Shown piece by piece: positions 52,140 to 62,875 of a stretch of 64,000 nt of DNA. A model generated the notes under the pieces. It searched no databases and had not been told where the DNA came from. It saw nothing but the letters and a program-made list of their open reading frames with translations. The translations under genes were made by a program, and so were the position numbers. Source of the DNA: Euphorbia lathyris (lineage: Eukaryota; Streptophyta; Magnoliopsida; Malpighiales; Euphorbiaceae); contig NC_088913.1 of the NCBI RefSeq assembly GCF_963576675.1, forward strand, positions 89,775,001 to 89,839,000, read 5' to 3'. Position 1 is the first letter of the stretch, and each line of letters begins with the position of its first letter.

Positions 52140-52215
52140 TGCTACTGTATAAGGGATTCAAACCTCGCACTCCTCAACTACACTTCACATTGCTTACCAC
52201 TAAGCCATTTGCTTT
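52140..52215 (-). other. tRNA-like A/B-box segment in the left arm of the MULE
   Basis: On the minus strand TGGCTTAGTGGTAAGC (A box) is followed about 30 nt later by GAGGTTTGAATCCC (B box). It is the inverted partner of 53725-53785. No cloverleaf is formed, so it is tRNA-derived or tRNA-like, not a tRNA gene. Confidence 0.65.
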
Positions 52216-52483
52216 CCTTGTGTATATTGTCACGCGCTGTTTAATATACCAGTGCCTTTTAGCTTCTATTGTTTAATATTTGACACATGCACTTCTTAAT
52301 ATCGATTAAATATGCAAAATAATGAATTATTAATAGAAAAAAATAAATTTGTATAATATGAATTATTAATAGAATAATAATGAATTACTAATAGAAAAAA
52401 ATTCAAGAATATGCTCTAATTTCTTATTTATTTTATTCCTTTATATTTTTATAATTTATGTTATATAAGAAAATATATTTTTT

Positions 52484-53400
52484 AAAACATACGTTAGAAC
52501 ATATATTTTAACTTTTAAAACACGAACTATGAAGTTTAGAACGTATGACATATTTTTTAGAGCATACGTTATGTTTTTTTAGAACATGCGTTATGTTTTT
52601 TCGAACATGAGTTATAAATTATATTATAGAACAAATGAAAAAACGATCCAGATATCTACTGATTGTTTTAGAACATTATACTTAAGTTTTGGAACACAAA
52701 CTATATATTTTTTAAAACAAACGTTAGAACATATATTTTAACTTTTAAAACACGAACTATGAAGTTTAGAACATACGACATATTTTTTAGAACATACGTT
52801 ATGTTTTTTTAGAACATGCGTTATGTTTTTTCGAACATGAGTTATAAATTATATTATAGAACAAATGAAAAAACGATTCAGATATTTACCGATTTTTTTC
52901 AGAACATTATACTTAATTTTTGGAACAGAAACTATATATTTTTTTAAAACAAACTTTAGAACATATATGTTAACTTTTAAAACATGAACTATGAAGTTTA
53001 GAACGTACGGCATATTTTTTAGAACATCCGTTATGTTCTTTAGAACATGTGTTATGTCTTTTAGAACATGTGTTATGTTTTTTCGAACATTAGTTATAAA
53101 TTATATTATAGAACAAATAGAAAACGATCGAGATATCTACTAATTTTTTTGGAACATTATACTTAATTTTTGGAACACAAAATATAAACTTTAGAACATA
53201 CGTTATGTTTTTTAGAACATACGGTATGTTATTTAGAATATGTGTTATAAATTATATTATAGAACAAATGAAAAAATGGTACGTATATTTATTATTTTTT
53301 TAAAAACACTATATTTAATTTTTAGAACACAAATTATAAAGTTTAAAACATATGTAACAATATTTAGAACATCGTCCTTAACATTTTAAAATATAAATTA
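52484..53400 (+). repeat. About 230-bp tandem repeats (about four units) in the MULE interior
   Basis: Units start near 52484, 52714, 52946 and about 53177 with AAAAC(A)(T/A)A(C/A)(G/T)TTAGAAC. Within each, AGAACAT(A/G)CGTTATGTTTTTT words recur, making a repeat within a repeat. Later units are shorter and more diverged. Non-coding. Confidence 0.85.
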
Positions 53401-53506
53401 CAAAAATATAGAGGAATTAAAGAAATAAGAAATTAGAGTATGTTCTTGGATTTTTTTCTATTAATAATTCATTATTATGTACATTTTTTTTCTATTAATA
53501 AATTTA

Positions 53507-53600
53507 GGTGTTCGCTATGGTTACTTTGTTTTTTACAAAGTACCGTTACTTGGCCAAGTAACGGTACTTTGTAAAAAACAAAGTAACCATAGCGGGCACC
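53507..53600. mobile_element. 94-bp near-perfect palindromic MITE, family B copy 2
   Basis: 47-nt arms from GGTGTTCGCTATGG to CCATAGCGGGCACC meet at TTGGCCAA with only two or three mismatches. Flanked by ATTTA on both sides (53502-53506, 53601-53605). Arm words are shared with 20610-20763. It sits inside the MULE repeats. Confidence 0.85.
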
Positions 53601-53724
53601 ATTTAATTTATTATTATGCATATTTAATCGATATTAATAAGCGCATGCATCAAATATTAAAAAATAGAAGCTAAAAGGAACTGGTATATTAAACAACGCG
53701 TGACAATATACACAAGGAAATCAA

Positions 53725-53785
53725 TTGGCTCAGTGGTAAGCAGTGTGAAGTGTAGTTGAGGAGTGCCAGGTTTGAATCCCCCCTA
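53725..53785 (+). other. tRNA-like A/B-box segment in the right arm of the MULE
   Basis: TGGCTCAGTGGTAAGC fits the RNA polymerase III A box (TRGYNNARNNG). CAGGTTTGAATCC, about 30 nt on, fits the B box (GGTTCGANTCC) with one change. The two copies are inverted, so any transcripts from them would run outwards from the element centre. Confidence 0.65.
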
Positions 53786-54029
53786 TGCAGCAGCGTTTTT
53801 TTAAATTTTCTTACTCAAAACTACGTAGTTTTGGGTGGTTCTCACCTAAGGCGAGTTCTCACAAGAGTCCTCTCCATTTAATATATATATAAATATTATT
53901 TAATATATATAAATATTATTTATTTATTACATCATCCGGTTCGACCAATCCAAGCCATTTGGTCCGACCAAATGACCCGTGACCCAGTTACCAATCGGGT
54001 TTGATGTCCTGTCCAGTTCTGATAACTTT

Positions 54030-54305
54030 GGTTTGAAAGAACTTATTGGGTCCAAAAAGCTCATTTTATGAGTTTTTTCAATTAGTTTATTACTTCAGCT
54101 TTTTTGAAGGACATGTTTACCTCTATTTATTACCATATAACCTCAAATAAAGACTTTACTATATCCTTATTTGTCATTTTAGACAAACAACTATTAACAA
54201 TCTGCTAAGTTTTACCAAACAAGTTTACACAATCATCTAGTCAAATCAGCTAACAGCTAATGTAATCAGCTATCACCTAATAACTATTTGCTAAATAGGA
54301 CCATC
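54030..54305 (+). repeat. Dispersed hAT-like non-autonomous repeat, copy 2
   Basis: Same blocks and order as 8168-8480: CTTATTGGGTCCAAAAAGCT, TTTTTCAATTAGTTTATTAC, AACCTCAAATAAAGACTTTAC, TGCTAAGTTTTACCAAACAA, then AATCAGCTAACAGC words. Non-coding; ends approximate. Confidence 0.5.
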
Positions 54306-54331
54306 ATTATAAGACTCTGGTGTTATTTTAA

Positions 54332-55009
54332 GGCCTAATACTTTTCCAGCCCCCTTAACTTGTCCAAATTGATCATTTTACCACCTCAACTCATTGAATG
54401 TCCTATTTACCTTCTTAACTCCATAAAAGTGATATTTCTCATCCCCTCAACTTGTCCATTTCTCCCCCAACTCATAGAATGTTCTATTTACCCTCTTAAT
54501 TCCATAAAAGTGATATTTTTCACCCCTTACAATCTGTGATTGAAGCCTAAATTGATAAATTTTTTAAACGTTAAACCTATATTTATGCTATTTTGTAAGT
54601 GGAACCTAAATTGATACTTCCCCAAAAATCATAGGCCTATTTTGGTACATTATCCCTACATATAATGTATTTAACTTGTTTATATTAATGTGCTTGTTAT
54701 TTGTATTTTTTATTCGTTCTTTCTCTTTTCAACTTTTTTGACTACTATAAAGGGATAAGAAATACCATTTTTATGGAGTTAAGATGGTAAATAGGATCAT
54801 AAGTGGTGAGAAATACCCGTTTTATGGAGTTAAGAGGGTAAATAGGATATTCGATGAGTTGAGAAGGGGTAAAATGACAAATTTGGACAAGTTAAGGGGT
54901 GAGAAATACTATTTTTATGGAGTTAAGGGGGTAAATAGAACATTCAATGAGTTGGAGGGGTAAAATGACCAATTTGGACAAGTTAAAGGGACTGGAAAAG
55001 CATTAAGTC
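54332..55009. mobile_element. MULE-type fold-back MITE with a partial MITE inside
   Basis: Ends GGCCTAATACTTTTCCAGCC and, inverted, GACTTAATGCTTTTCCAGTCC. Flanks TTATTTTAA (54323-54331) and TTATTTTAT (55010-55018), 8 of 9 identical. Arms carry repeats of TTAACTCCATAAAAGTGATA. The centre (about 54538-54660) holds text related to the MITE at 11031 (GCCTAAATTGATA, CCCCAAAAATCATAGGCC). Confidence 0.85.
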
Positions 55010-55273
55010 TTATTTTATACTTAAATCAATCCAAGAGGCATTCATCTTAAATGGGAAGATTGTCTCATATGTATATAAAGTCATATAACTCTCATATTAA
55101 ATAATGTGAGATATTTAATACACTCGCCTCACACTTAGAGCTATATAAAATGTGAAACATCTATTCATTTGTAACATAACATTAAATACAAGATTCTAAA
55201 TGTAATGACCTGATTCTAAAAAGATGATACCAAAGTAGAAAGACAATGTTGGAGTTAGAGATAGATTGGATTA

Positions 55274-55805
55274 GGCGTAATACATTACCCGCTTCCTGAA
55301 CTTGTCTATAAAAGTATATTGGTTTCCTGAACTTTGTTAGTGTTTCACTAGCTCTCTAAACTTGCTTATTTCGTATCACCAACTCCTTAAACTTATCCAT
55401 AAAAGTAGATTATATCCATGCACTTTGTAAAGTCTCACCAACTTCATGAACTTGCTTATTCCGTACCAACTAAATACAAAAACGATACTACTAACTCTCG
55501 ATCCTCATCCATTCGAATAGATTGAAGGGTAGGATAAGAGAAAAATTACCTCTCGAATAGATGAAGATGTATTGTTAGAATTTAGATTTAATAAGTTTTT
55601 GTGTTTAGTTGTTATGGAATAATTAAGTTTAGGAAGCTGGTGAGACACTTTCAAAGTTCAGAGAGCTAATCTACTTTTATAGACAAGTTTAAGGTGTTGG
55701 TGATACGAAATAAGTAAACTTAAGGAGCTGTTGAGACACTAACAAAGTTCAGGAAACCAATATACTTTTATGGATAAGTTCAGGGAGTTGTTGATATATT
55801 ATGTC
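55274..55805. mobile_element. MULE-type MITE, family A copy 3
   Basis: Ends GGCGTAATACATTACCCGC and, inverted, GACATAATATATCAACAAC. Flanks ATTGGATTA (55265-55273) and ATTGGAATA (55806-55814), 8 of 9 identical. Body colinear with copies at 14246 and 22453. Confidence 0.9.
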
Positions 55806-56744
55806 ATTGGAATACAAATTAGACGAGTTTGAATATTCATGAATTGTGTATTTCGCTTAATTAGGGTTTGATGAAGGTAAAAATGAATTCAATTTCATGT
55901 TGGAAACGAAGATGGAGTGACTAAGCTAAATTCGTAAGATGTGTTTCTAATATATATATATATATATAGATGTATGCGTTTTAAAATCGTGGGGTCTAAT
56001 AAATGAGACTTGGACCAAAGTGGGTAATATCTATATGGTATTAAACTTTGCTGTTATAATTAGTATCAGAGCTGACTCCTGATGTACAATGTGTTCATTC
56101 GAAGATGAACTAAGAGAAATCTAGTGGGCTTTTAATGATCTGGTCCTGACATGGCGGCGTTGGAAACAAAGGTATAAGCAAGGAGGATCTTAAAAAGTGA
56201 CGATGAGAACAAGAATAAATTGAATTCCAGATAAAAGAAATATAAATAAATATGATTGAGTTGTATTAGTGAAGTATATTTCCAATACATGTAGATACAT
56301 TTTAAAACCGATAAAATCTAAAGAATGAGATTTAGGTCAAGGTGAATAACATCATAAATGATATAGACAGACATTGAAAACAAAAAGATTTTGAATTAAG
56401 TCAAATCCATATTTTCAATTAATTCAAAATGAATTAAAAATGGGTAAATAATTTATTAATTCCATACTTTTTTTTTTATGTAAAACACTGTTTAGTCTTT
56501 TAGTTTGAAAAGTACATTATAAAGTTTCTATCTTTTACCAATATATATCCTTTGGTCATTTTGTCTATTTTTTTTTAGATTTTTAACTGAATATATTTTA
56601 GCTTTTAGTATAACCATAGTATAATACAAAATGATCATGTTTGTTATGTTATATTTGTCTTTTTATATTAAATATAACATTTAAAAGTCTAAAAAAATAG
56701 ATAAAATGATCAAAAGGTTAATATTGATAAAAGATAGAGATTTT
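55806..56744. other. No gene; decayed TRIM-like repeats
   Basis: ATTAGTATCAGAGCTGAC near 56060 resembles a Met-tRNA primer site. It is preceded by GCGTTTTAAAATCGTGGGGTC, a word of the same kind as near 6855 and 56290. This suggests two decayed copies of a TRIM-like LTR at about 55910-56060 and 56270-56380. The remainder is AT-rich. The Tat element begins at 56745. Confidence 0.4.
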
Positions 56745-56955
56745 TGATAACCCGCGAAGTCCAAAACGGGTTATATTCATTTCGCAAGCCCAACCCATAT
56801 TAAAGCCCCATGGGCTAAGATTGGACGGGACCCGAATGAAGGAAGCGGGCGCAGCGAGTAAACCGCCCCGAATTCCTAAACGGAGCGCCAAGACTCCCAC
56901 TCAGAACCACGTTCGTTGCCATGAAAACCACGAAAGGGACATGGCCTAAAAAGGG

Positions 56956-57008
56956 GTAACCGCCCTCAGAACGTGGCCCACTAAGGAGTAACCGCCCTCG
57001 GCGGTTAC
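56956..57008 (+). promoter_or_regulatory. Repeated GTAACCGCCCTC motif upstream of the TATA box
   Basis: GTAACCGCCCTC at 56956-56967 and 56988-56999; the second continues into GGCGGTTAC, making a 9-bp-arm palindrome (56988-57008) 10 bp before the TATA box. A likely factor-binding cluster in U3, by position only. Confidence 0.55.
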
Positions 57009-57018
57009 CCAAAAAACA

Positions 57019-57029
57019 CCTATAAAAGG
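57019..57029 (+). promoter_or_regulatory. TATA box of the Tat-type LTR
   Basis: CCTATAAAAGG about 190 bp before the LTR end. Confidence 0.75.
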
Positions 57030-57210
57030 CCCTAAGAATAAGGGGGGAGGTACGTTCACATTTTTTCCCACAAAGCTATTGCTAAATTATAGGCTCATCC
57101 TTACAAAAACTGACTTGATCGTCGGAGAGTTTTTCCGGAGATCCTGTCTCCGGTTTTGTTTTGCAGGTAACTCCGGCAAAGAACATCAAAGCGGATCCAG
57201 CAAGTTATCA

Positions 57211-57225
57211 TTGGTGCGGTGAAGG
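57211..57225 (+). other. Primer binding site of the Tat-type element
   Basis: TTGGTGCGGTGAAGG starts right after the LTR and begins TGG like a tRNA 3'-end complement. I could not assign the tRNA from memory. Confidence 0.55.
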
Positions 57226-57259
57226 TGGGCCTTTTTTACCAACATTTGGTTAAAGGTAC

Positions 57260-59104
57260 ATGAAGAACATGTCAGAACCATCACGAACGACCGGCGTTAC
57301 CACTAGATCAACCAGTATGAACTCCAGGGGACCACGGATTGCGAATTCGCAACCTGCAAGTACACAGCCTGTGGTGCCTAGCTCATCGGGTCCTTCGGGA
57401 CAATTGAGTCCGTTATTGGAGGTCCAAGTGCAAACTGAGATAGAAATGTCCAATAATGATTTCGTACAGATGGCTGGACAAGTCTTGGCTTCGAACATGA
57501 GCCAGACGGCTGGAGATCGAATGATTAATTTACTAACGGCCCTCGCCGAACACAATACCGTCGTGGCGGCTGCTCCTCAAGAACCTGTGGTTATCTCAAC
57601 ACAATCACCGACTATCCCTGTCATGTCGGCCCTCCCGCAGCCATCTCAGGCGCCAAATCAAGTGGGCCAGAGTAGTCGCACAAACCCACACAGCCACCCG
57701 AGCAACTACTCGCACCCAGATCTCATTACGACGATACATCCGACCTGGCAGCCATCCCAACCGTTGCCAGGAGTACAAGGCACTCTTCCGCAACAGCAAG
57801 TGGAACCTTTTCCTCACAGACATTCAGAGTTGATGACTCCTGGGTGGGAGCACACATGGAACTTTGATCCTATAACGGGACAGCGGTTGGTCCCCCAACA
57901 GGCACACGTCTCAACACCGATGGGCGGGTGGATGCCACCCAGAATTCACCAGCAGCGGATGGAAGAAGTCCGACGAATACCCGATATTGACTTAGAAGAT
58001 CAATTACGAAGCATGATGGAGCGAATGGGGTACTCGCCTAGGCCGAGAGCAGAGGTCCAGAGCGATTCACCTTTTGCCCCTTCGTTGCGGGAATTCATTC
58101 CAGATCACAGAATCAAAGCACCTGCCATACCAAAATACTATGGGGATCCAAATTCTGACCCTGAGGCTCATGTCAGGAACTACAGAGAGTTAATGGATGT
58201 TGCAGGGGCAAGCGAAAGCATAATTTGCAGGTTATTCTCGACAACTTTGGGCGGTGCGGCATCTGATTGGTTTCGATCTTTACCGGCAGAATCTATTCAC
58301 AATTGGCAACAATATAGTCGGGATTTCTGTGCGAAATTCGTGGGCTGTAAAGCGGCAGATGTGACAGATAGGCGGCTGAAGGAGATCAAACAGAGAAACT
58401 ATAATTCCCTAAGGGAATTTGTTGTCGCCTTTAACGATATCCTGGTGCGATTGCAGAACCCGGATATCGTGAGTATTCGCAATATCATGGCGGATGGAAC
58501 CACAGATTGGAGCATGCGGGAAGAAATCATCCGTAACAAACCACGCACTGTAGCCGAGCTTATGAAGATAGCAAAGGAATTCATGGAAGTGGATGATGTC
58601 AATAGGGAACATAGGGCCCAAACTCGGCGAGAAAGAGATGCCGCTAGAACCACTTCGGACAGTCGGCGTCAGACCCAGTCCAAAAGTAATTTTGTTCGAA
58701 GAGGTGATCATCCCTTTTAAGGTGGAGGACATCACACACCACTAAACACGACTCGCCAAGAGGTGTTACTTTGGATCGAAAAGAGCCCATTGAAGAAGGA
58801 TGTGCGGTTCTCCGAGGTGAAAGGCCGAACCAGTTTGGGGCGCTATCCCAGTAAGTATTGCAGGTTCCACAGGTTGAATGGCCATGACACAGATGATTGC
58901 TACGAACTGAAGAAGGAAATAGAAAAACTGATCGAGAGAGGCAAGCTGAGTCAATTTGTAAGAAAAGAAACAGCTGATGAGAAAACAACGCTCCCGCATG
59001 AGGGAGAAACACGGCCAGAAAAGAAGCAGAAGAAAGGGGTGATAAACGTGATAGCAGGCGGAATCTACGAGCCTCCAACAAAAAGAACTCGCCGTGAACG
59101 GTGA
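57260..59104 (+). pseudogene. Tat-type gag
   Basis: The ATG at 57260 opens a frame that continues through pol. Residues 1-270 are Pro/Gln/Ser-rich. About 285-440 is the retrotransposon gag domain: IPKYYGDPNSDPEAHVRNY, LFSTTLGGAASDWFRSLP, WQQYSRDFCAKFVG and KQRNYNSLREFVVAFN. A TAA at 58718-58720 interrupts after RRGDHPF. The frame continues into a modified zinc-binding block YCRFHRLNGHDTDDCYEL and a basic KKQKKG region, then a TGA at 59102-59104. Both stops are compatible with C-to-T changes (CAA, CGA). Confidence 0.88.
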
Positions 59105-60253
59105 AAGAGCAACACACATAGGGGGGATGCCCTCAATTACTCATTTGCGAGAATCACGGAGCCACATGCGGATGCCCTGGTGATCACGATGGCCGTTGAA
59201 GGATGGGACGTCAAGCGGGTCCTTATCGACACAGGCAGTTCTTGCAACGTCATTACCCGGACAGCATTCAACAAGTTGGGAATCAACGACGAGCGGGTGG
59301 AACACACCTTCATGGATGTAACTGGTTTTAGGGGTCAATCCTCCCAAACAAGTGGGCAGGTGGTGTTGGAGGCAGAAATGGGCGATAAGAATCTAAAATG
59401 GCGAGGTGATTTAGAATTCGCAATTGTTGATCTCCCACTGGCCTACAACATAATTCTGGGACGGCCATTCCTGTCGGAGACGGAGTCGCTCATCTCAATG
59501 AAGCATTTGACGTTACATTTGCCAACACACCAAGGGCGAGTCATAGTTGAAGGTGATCAACTTGTATCTCAACAGGCCTATACATTATCACTTGAACCAA
59601 AACCGGAAGAGGAGGATAAAGTCGAAGAGAAGCTGCCGGCGGAAGCATTGGGAGAAACGGAACTATTCGCCATCTCGAATGACAAGAACGTGCGAATAGC
59701 GGCTGGACTCTCAGAAGAAACAAAGAAAGCCATTACCGAGGTATTGATCCAATGTGAGTCGGCATTTGCCGCCCCAAATGAAGTGCTAAAAGGAATAAGC
59801 CCAGACGTAGCAACCCATCGGTTGAATGTAGACAAAGGGGCAACCCCAGTGCGGCAAAAGAAGAGGGGACATGCTCCTGAGCGGCAAAGGGCGATTGAAA
59901 AAGCAGTGGCGGACTTGCTAAGGTCGGATGCGATTCGAGAAGTCACCTATCCGGAATGGCTAGCCAATGTGGTGCTAGTCAAAAAGCCAAATGGAACGTA
60001 CAGAATGTGCGTCGACTTCAAAGATCTGAACAAGGCATGTCCGAAGGATATGTATCCGCTTCCTAACATTGATATATTGGTAAATGGAACTGCAGGATAT
60101 GAAGCCTTATCATTCACCAACGTGAAATCCAGTTACCATCAGATACCCATGGAGAAGGCGGATGAAATCAAAACATCGTTCATAACTCACCAGGCGACTT
60201 ATTGCTTCAAGGTGATGCCCTTTGGATTGAAAAACGTGGGAGCAACATACTAG
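59105..60253 (+). pseudogene. Tat-type protease and reverse transcriptase N-terminal half
   Basis: Continues the gag frame. The protease motif VLIDTGSSCNVI (aspartic DTG) lies about 25 codons into the open stretch from 59180, and IILGRPFL is the second protease block. The reverse transcriptase starts WLANVVLVKKPNGTYRMCVD, with DLNKACPKDMYPLP and the first catalytic region near FTNVKSSYHQI (Asp to Asn-Val-Lys, so the first catalytic Asp appears lost). CFKVMPFGLKNVGATY ends at a TAG (60251-60253) where relatives have Gln. Confidence 0.9.
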
Positions 60254-61102
60254 AGGATGATGAACAAGATATTTTCAGACAAATCCGACGAGAACTTCTC
60301 GATCTATGTTGATGACATGATCATCAAAAGCAAGAAAATGCAAGACCACCCGCGGGATATCAAAGAAATCCTAGAAGTGTTGATCAAATATGGCCTCAAA
60401 TTGAACCCAGAGAAATGCACATTCGGAGCAAGAGCGGGAAAGTTCCTGGGTTTCATTGTTAGCGGCAAAGGGGTTGAGGCGAATCCTGAGAAGGTTAAAG
60501 CAGTAATGGAGATGAAGACGCCAAGGAACATAAGGGAAGTACAGAGACTGAACGGGCGGTTGGTGGCATTAGGGCGATTCATATCATGCTCAGCTAGGCG
60601 ATGTCTACCTTTCTACAATGCCATCAAAAAATCCAAGTCCTTTGAATGGACGCCGGATTGTCAAGAAGCATTTGAGGGGATAAAGCGATTACTATGTTAT
60701 CCGCCCTTAATGAGCAGGCCGGAAGACGGAGAAGATTTGTTTCTTTATGTATCCATCACCAGCATGGCGATATGCACTGTGATGGTGCGAGAAGAAGAAG
60801 GGCAACAATATCCAGTGTACTACGTGAGCAAAGTCCTGAAGGATGCAGAACTCCGGTATTCGAAGTTGGACAAAATGGCCCTCGCAGTGATAACCACGGC
60901 GGCTAGATTGAAACCATACTTTCAGGCGCATACTATCATTGTGAGAACTGGCATCCCAATGCGAAAGGTACTGCAGAAACCTGACGCATCCGGCCGGTTG
61001 ATGGAATGGTCAATTCGCCTGGGCGAATTCGATATCCGCTATGAAGGAAGACCAGCGCTAAAGAGCCAAGTGCTCGCCGACTTCGTGAACGAATTCACCT
61101 AG
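60254..61102 (+). pseudogene. Tat-type reverse transcriptase C-terminal half and first RNase H
   Basis: RMMNKIFSD then IYVDDMIIKSK (catalytic DD), LNPEKCTFGARAGKFLGF and RNIREVQRLNGRLVAL. The first RNase H/connection has FEWTPDCQEAFEGIKRLL and LYVSITSMAICTVMV; YVS replaces the usual YLA or VDAS, so this domain is degenerate, as is typical in Tat elements. A TAG at 61100-61102 ends the stretch after VNEFT. Confidence 0.9.
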
Positions 61103-62542
61103 GATGATGATGAATGTCCAAACGCACAAAAAGAAGAGTGGAGCATGTACACAGATGGGGCCTTATCTGCAGACGGAGCTGGGCTAGGATTCGTCATCAA
61201 GGGCCCGGAGGTTATTCGCCTGTGCTATGCAGCAAAATTAACTTTCAAAACTACCAATAATGCCGCAGAGTATGAAGCAATGATATGCGGATTGAAGTTG
61301 CTCAATGAACTCACCCCAGAAAGAGTGGTAATCTACAGCGATTCCAAACTCATGATAAACCAGATCACAAAAAATTATCTGGTGAAACAGGAGGAGCTCG
61401 TAAAATACCATCAGGTAGTCGGCCGATTGACACAAGAGTTAACGCACAAGGGAGTCGTTTGGGAGATGGTGCATGTTCCGCGAGGCCAAAATGCAAAAGC
61501 TGACGAATTGGCAAAGGCTGCGGCAAGTAGAGAACCATGGAGTCAAAAAGCATGCAGCTTGGAAATAAAATCGGCACCAGCATTCGAGGTTGATCAGATT
61601 ATGATCATCGAGGAACTGGAAGACGATGAAGATTGGCGGATGCCAATCTGTCAATATCTGGAGCAGGGAGATTTTCCGGTTGATAAGAGCTTGGCCAGAA
61701 AAATAATTGGGCAGTCGGCACGATACTCAATGCGGGATGGAACTTTGTATCGGAAATCGTACACATGTCCATGGTTGAAATGCGTTAATCGCAATGAAGG
61801 AGACTATGTGCTGCGAGAACTACACGAAGGAATTTGTGGCGCGCATGAAGCTTCGGCGGCATTGGCAAGAAAGGTCAAACTGATGGGATACTACTGGCCC
61901 AAGGTGGTGGAGGATTCCCAGAAGATGGTTGCGGAATGTCACAACTGTCAAATCCATGCGAATGAAAAGCATGTTCCCGGAGCTGAACAAATCACTATAA
62001 TGACGGCGTGGCCATTCGCAACATGGGGAATTGATATAGTGGGTCCATTCCCAGAAACAACAAAGAAAAGGAAGTATTTGATAGTCGCAGTGGACCACTT
62101 CAGCAAATGGGTAGAAGCGGAGGCAGTAACCGCACAAACACCTGAGCGAATGATCGAGTTCTTACGAGAGAACATTATCATGCGAGTTGGGATCCCGCAG
62201 AAGCTTATAACCGACAATGGCACCCAGTTCAACTGTGCCAAGTTCAAAACATACTGCGAAAGCATGGGAATCAAGAATCATTTTTCTTCTGTAAACCATC
62301 CCCAATCAAATGGTATGACAGAAGTTACCAACAGGGCCATGGTTCAAGGCATCAAGAAGCGGCTAGGTGACAAAAAAACAGGTTGGGCGGATGAGATACC
62401 CCATATGTTGTGGGCATACAGAACCTCTGTAAAGGCAGCAACAGGCGAAACACCTTTCTCGCTAGTTTATGGAGCCGAAGCAGTCCTACCTGTTGAAATC
62501 AAGTCGCCCACAGATCGGACAATTTATTATTGCGACACATAA
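61103..62542 (+). pseudogene. Tat-type second RNase H and integrase
   Basis: Archaeal-type RNase H: MYTDGALSADGAGLGFVI (Asp), NNAAEYEAMICGL (Glu), IYSDSKLMINQI (Asp) and QNAKADELAKAA (Asp), all four acidic residues present. Integrase zinc region: LHEGICGAHEA...CHNCQIHA. Core: WGIDIVGPF (Asp), LITDNGTQF (Asp) and NGMTEVTNRAM (Glu), followed by LWAYRTSVKAATGETPFSL, the conserved GPY-upstream block. A TAA at 62540-62542 interrupts afterwards. Confidence 0.92.
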
Positions 62543-62875
62543 AATCCTATCAACATCAGAGATACTTTGGATTCTGTGGAGGAACGAAGAGAGAAAGCTT
62601 ACATGCGAATGGCAATGTACCGCAATAGAATCAAGAAATACCATGACAGAAGAATGCGAAAAGTAATAATCAACGAAAACGACTTGCTCTTGAAAAAAGC
62701 GGATAAAATACAATCCAGAGATGGCAAAGGCAAGCTGGGCGTCAACTGGATCGGACCATACAAAGTATCCAAGAAGCTGGGACCAGCCACTTTTGAAATA
62801 GAAGAAATGAGCGGAAAGAAGCTCCCGTGCACCTGGAATCTAGAGAATCTACGCCTATATAGAAAGGCCGAGTAG
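62543..62875 (+). pseudogene. Tat-type integrase C-terminus
   Basis: Same frame after the last stop: RIKKYHDRRMRKVIINENDLLLKK, then KLGVNWIGPYKVSKKLGPATF (the G(P/I)Y chromodomain-like block) and LPCTWNLENLRLYRK at the natural end (TAG). Length and order agree with the family. Confidence 0.9.

Larger units (their letters stand above)
52058..53875. mobile_element. Fold-back MULE with long inverted repeats containing tRNA-like boxes
   Basis: The left end GGGGAGGGATCAAGTGAGAA and inverted right end GGAGAGGACTCTTGTGAGAA lead into matched arms of about 270 bp (GGTGAGAACCACCCAAAACT on both, then the tRNA-like block and ACAATATACACAAGGAAA). Flanks are identical, ATTTAATATA (52048-52057 and 53876-53885), a 9-10-bp duplication. 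The middle is about 230-bp AT-rich tandem repeats and a small MITE. No transposase. Confidence 0.9.
56745..57210 (+). repeat. 5' LTR of the Tat-type element
   Basis: Begins TGATAA and ends TTATCA, a six-base inverted pair with TG..CA. TATA box at 57019. GTAACCGCCCTC repeats lie in U3. The other LTR is not in the window, so the left boundary rests on the terminal inverted repeat. Confidence 0.8.

Noticed and set aside
51500..54025. Older transposon with GGTCCGA-rich arms surrounding the fold-back MULE
   Set aside because: The two patches are only weakly complementary and I could not find ends or a target duplication.
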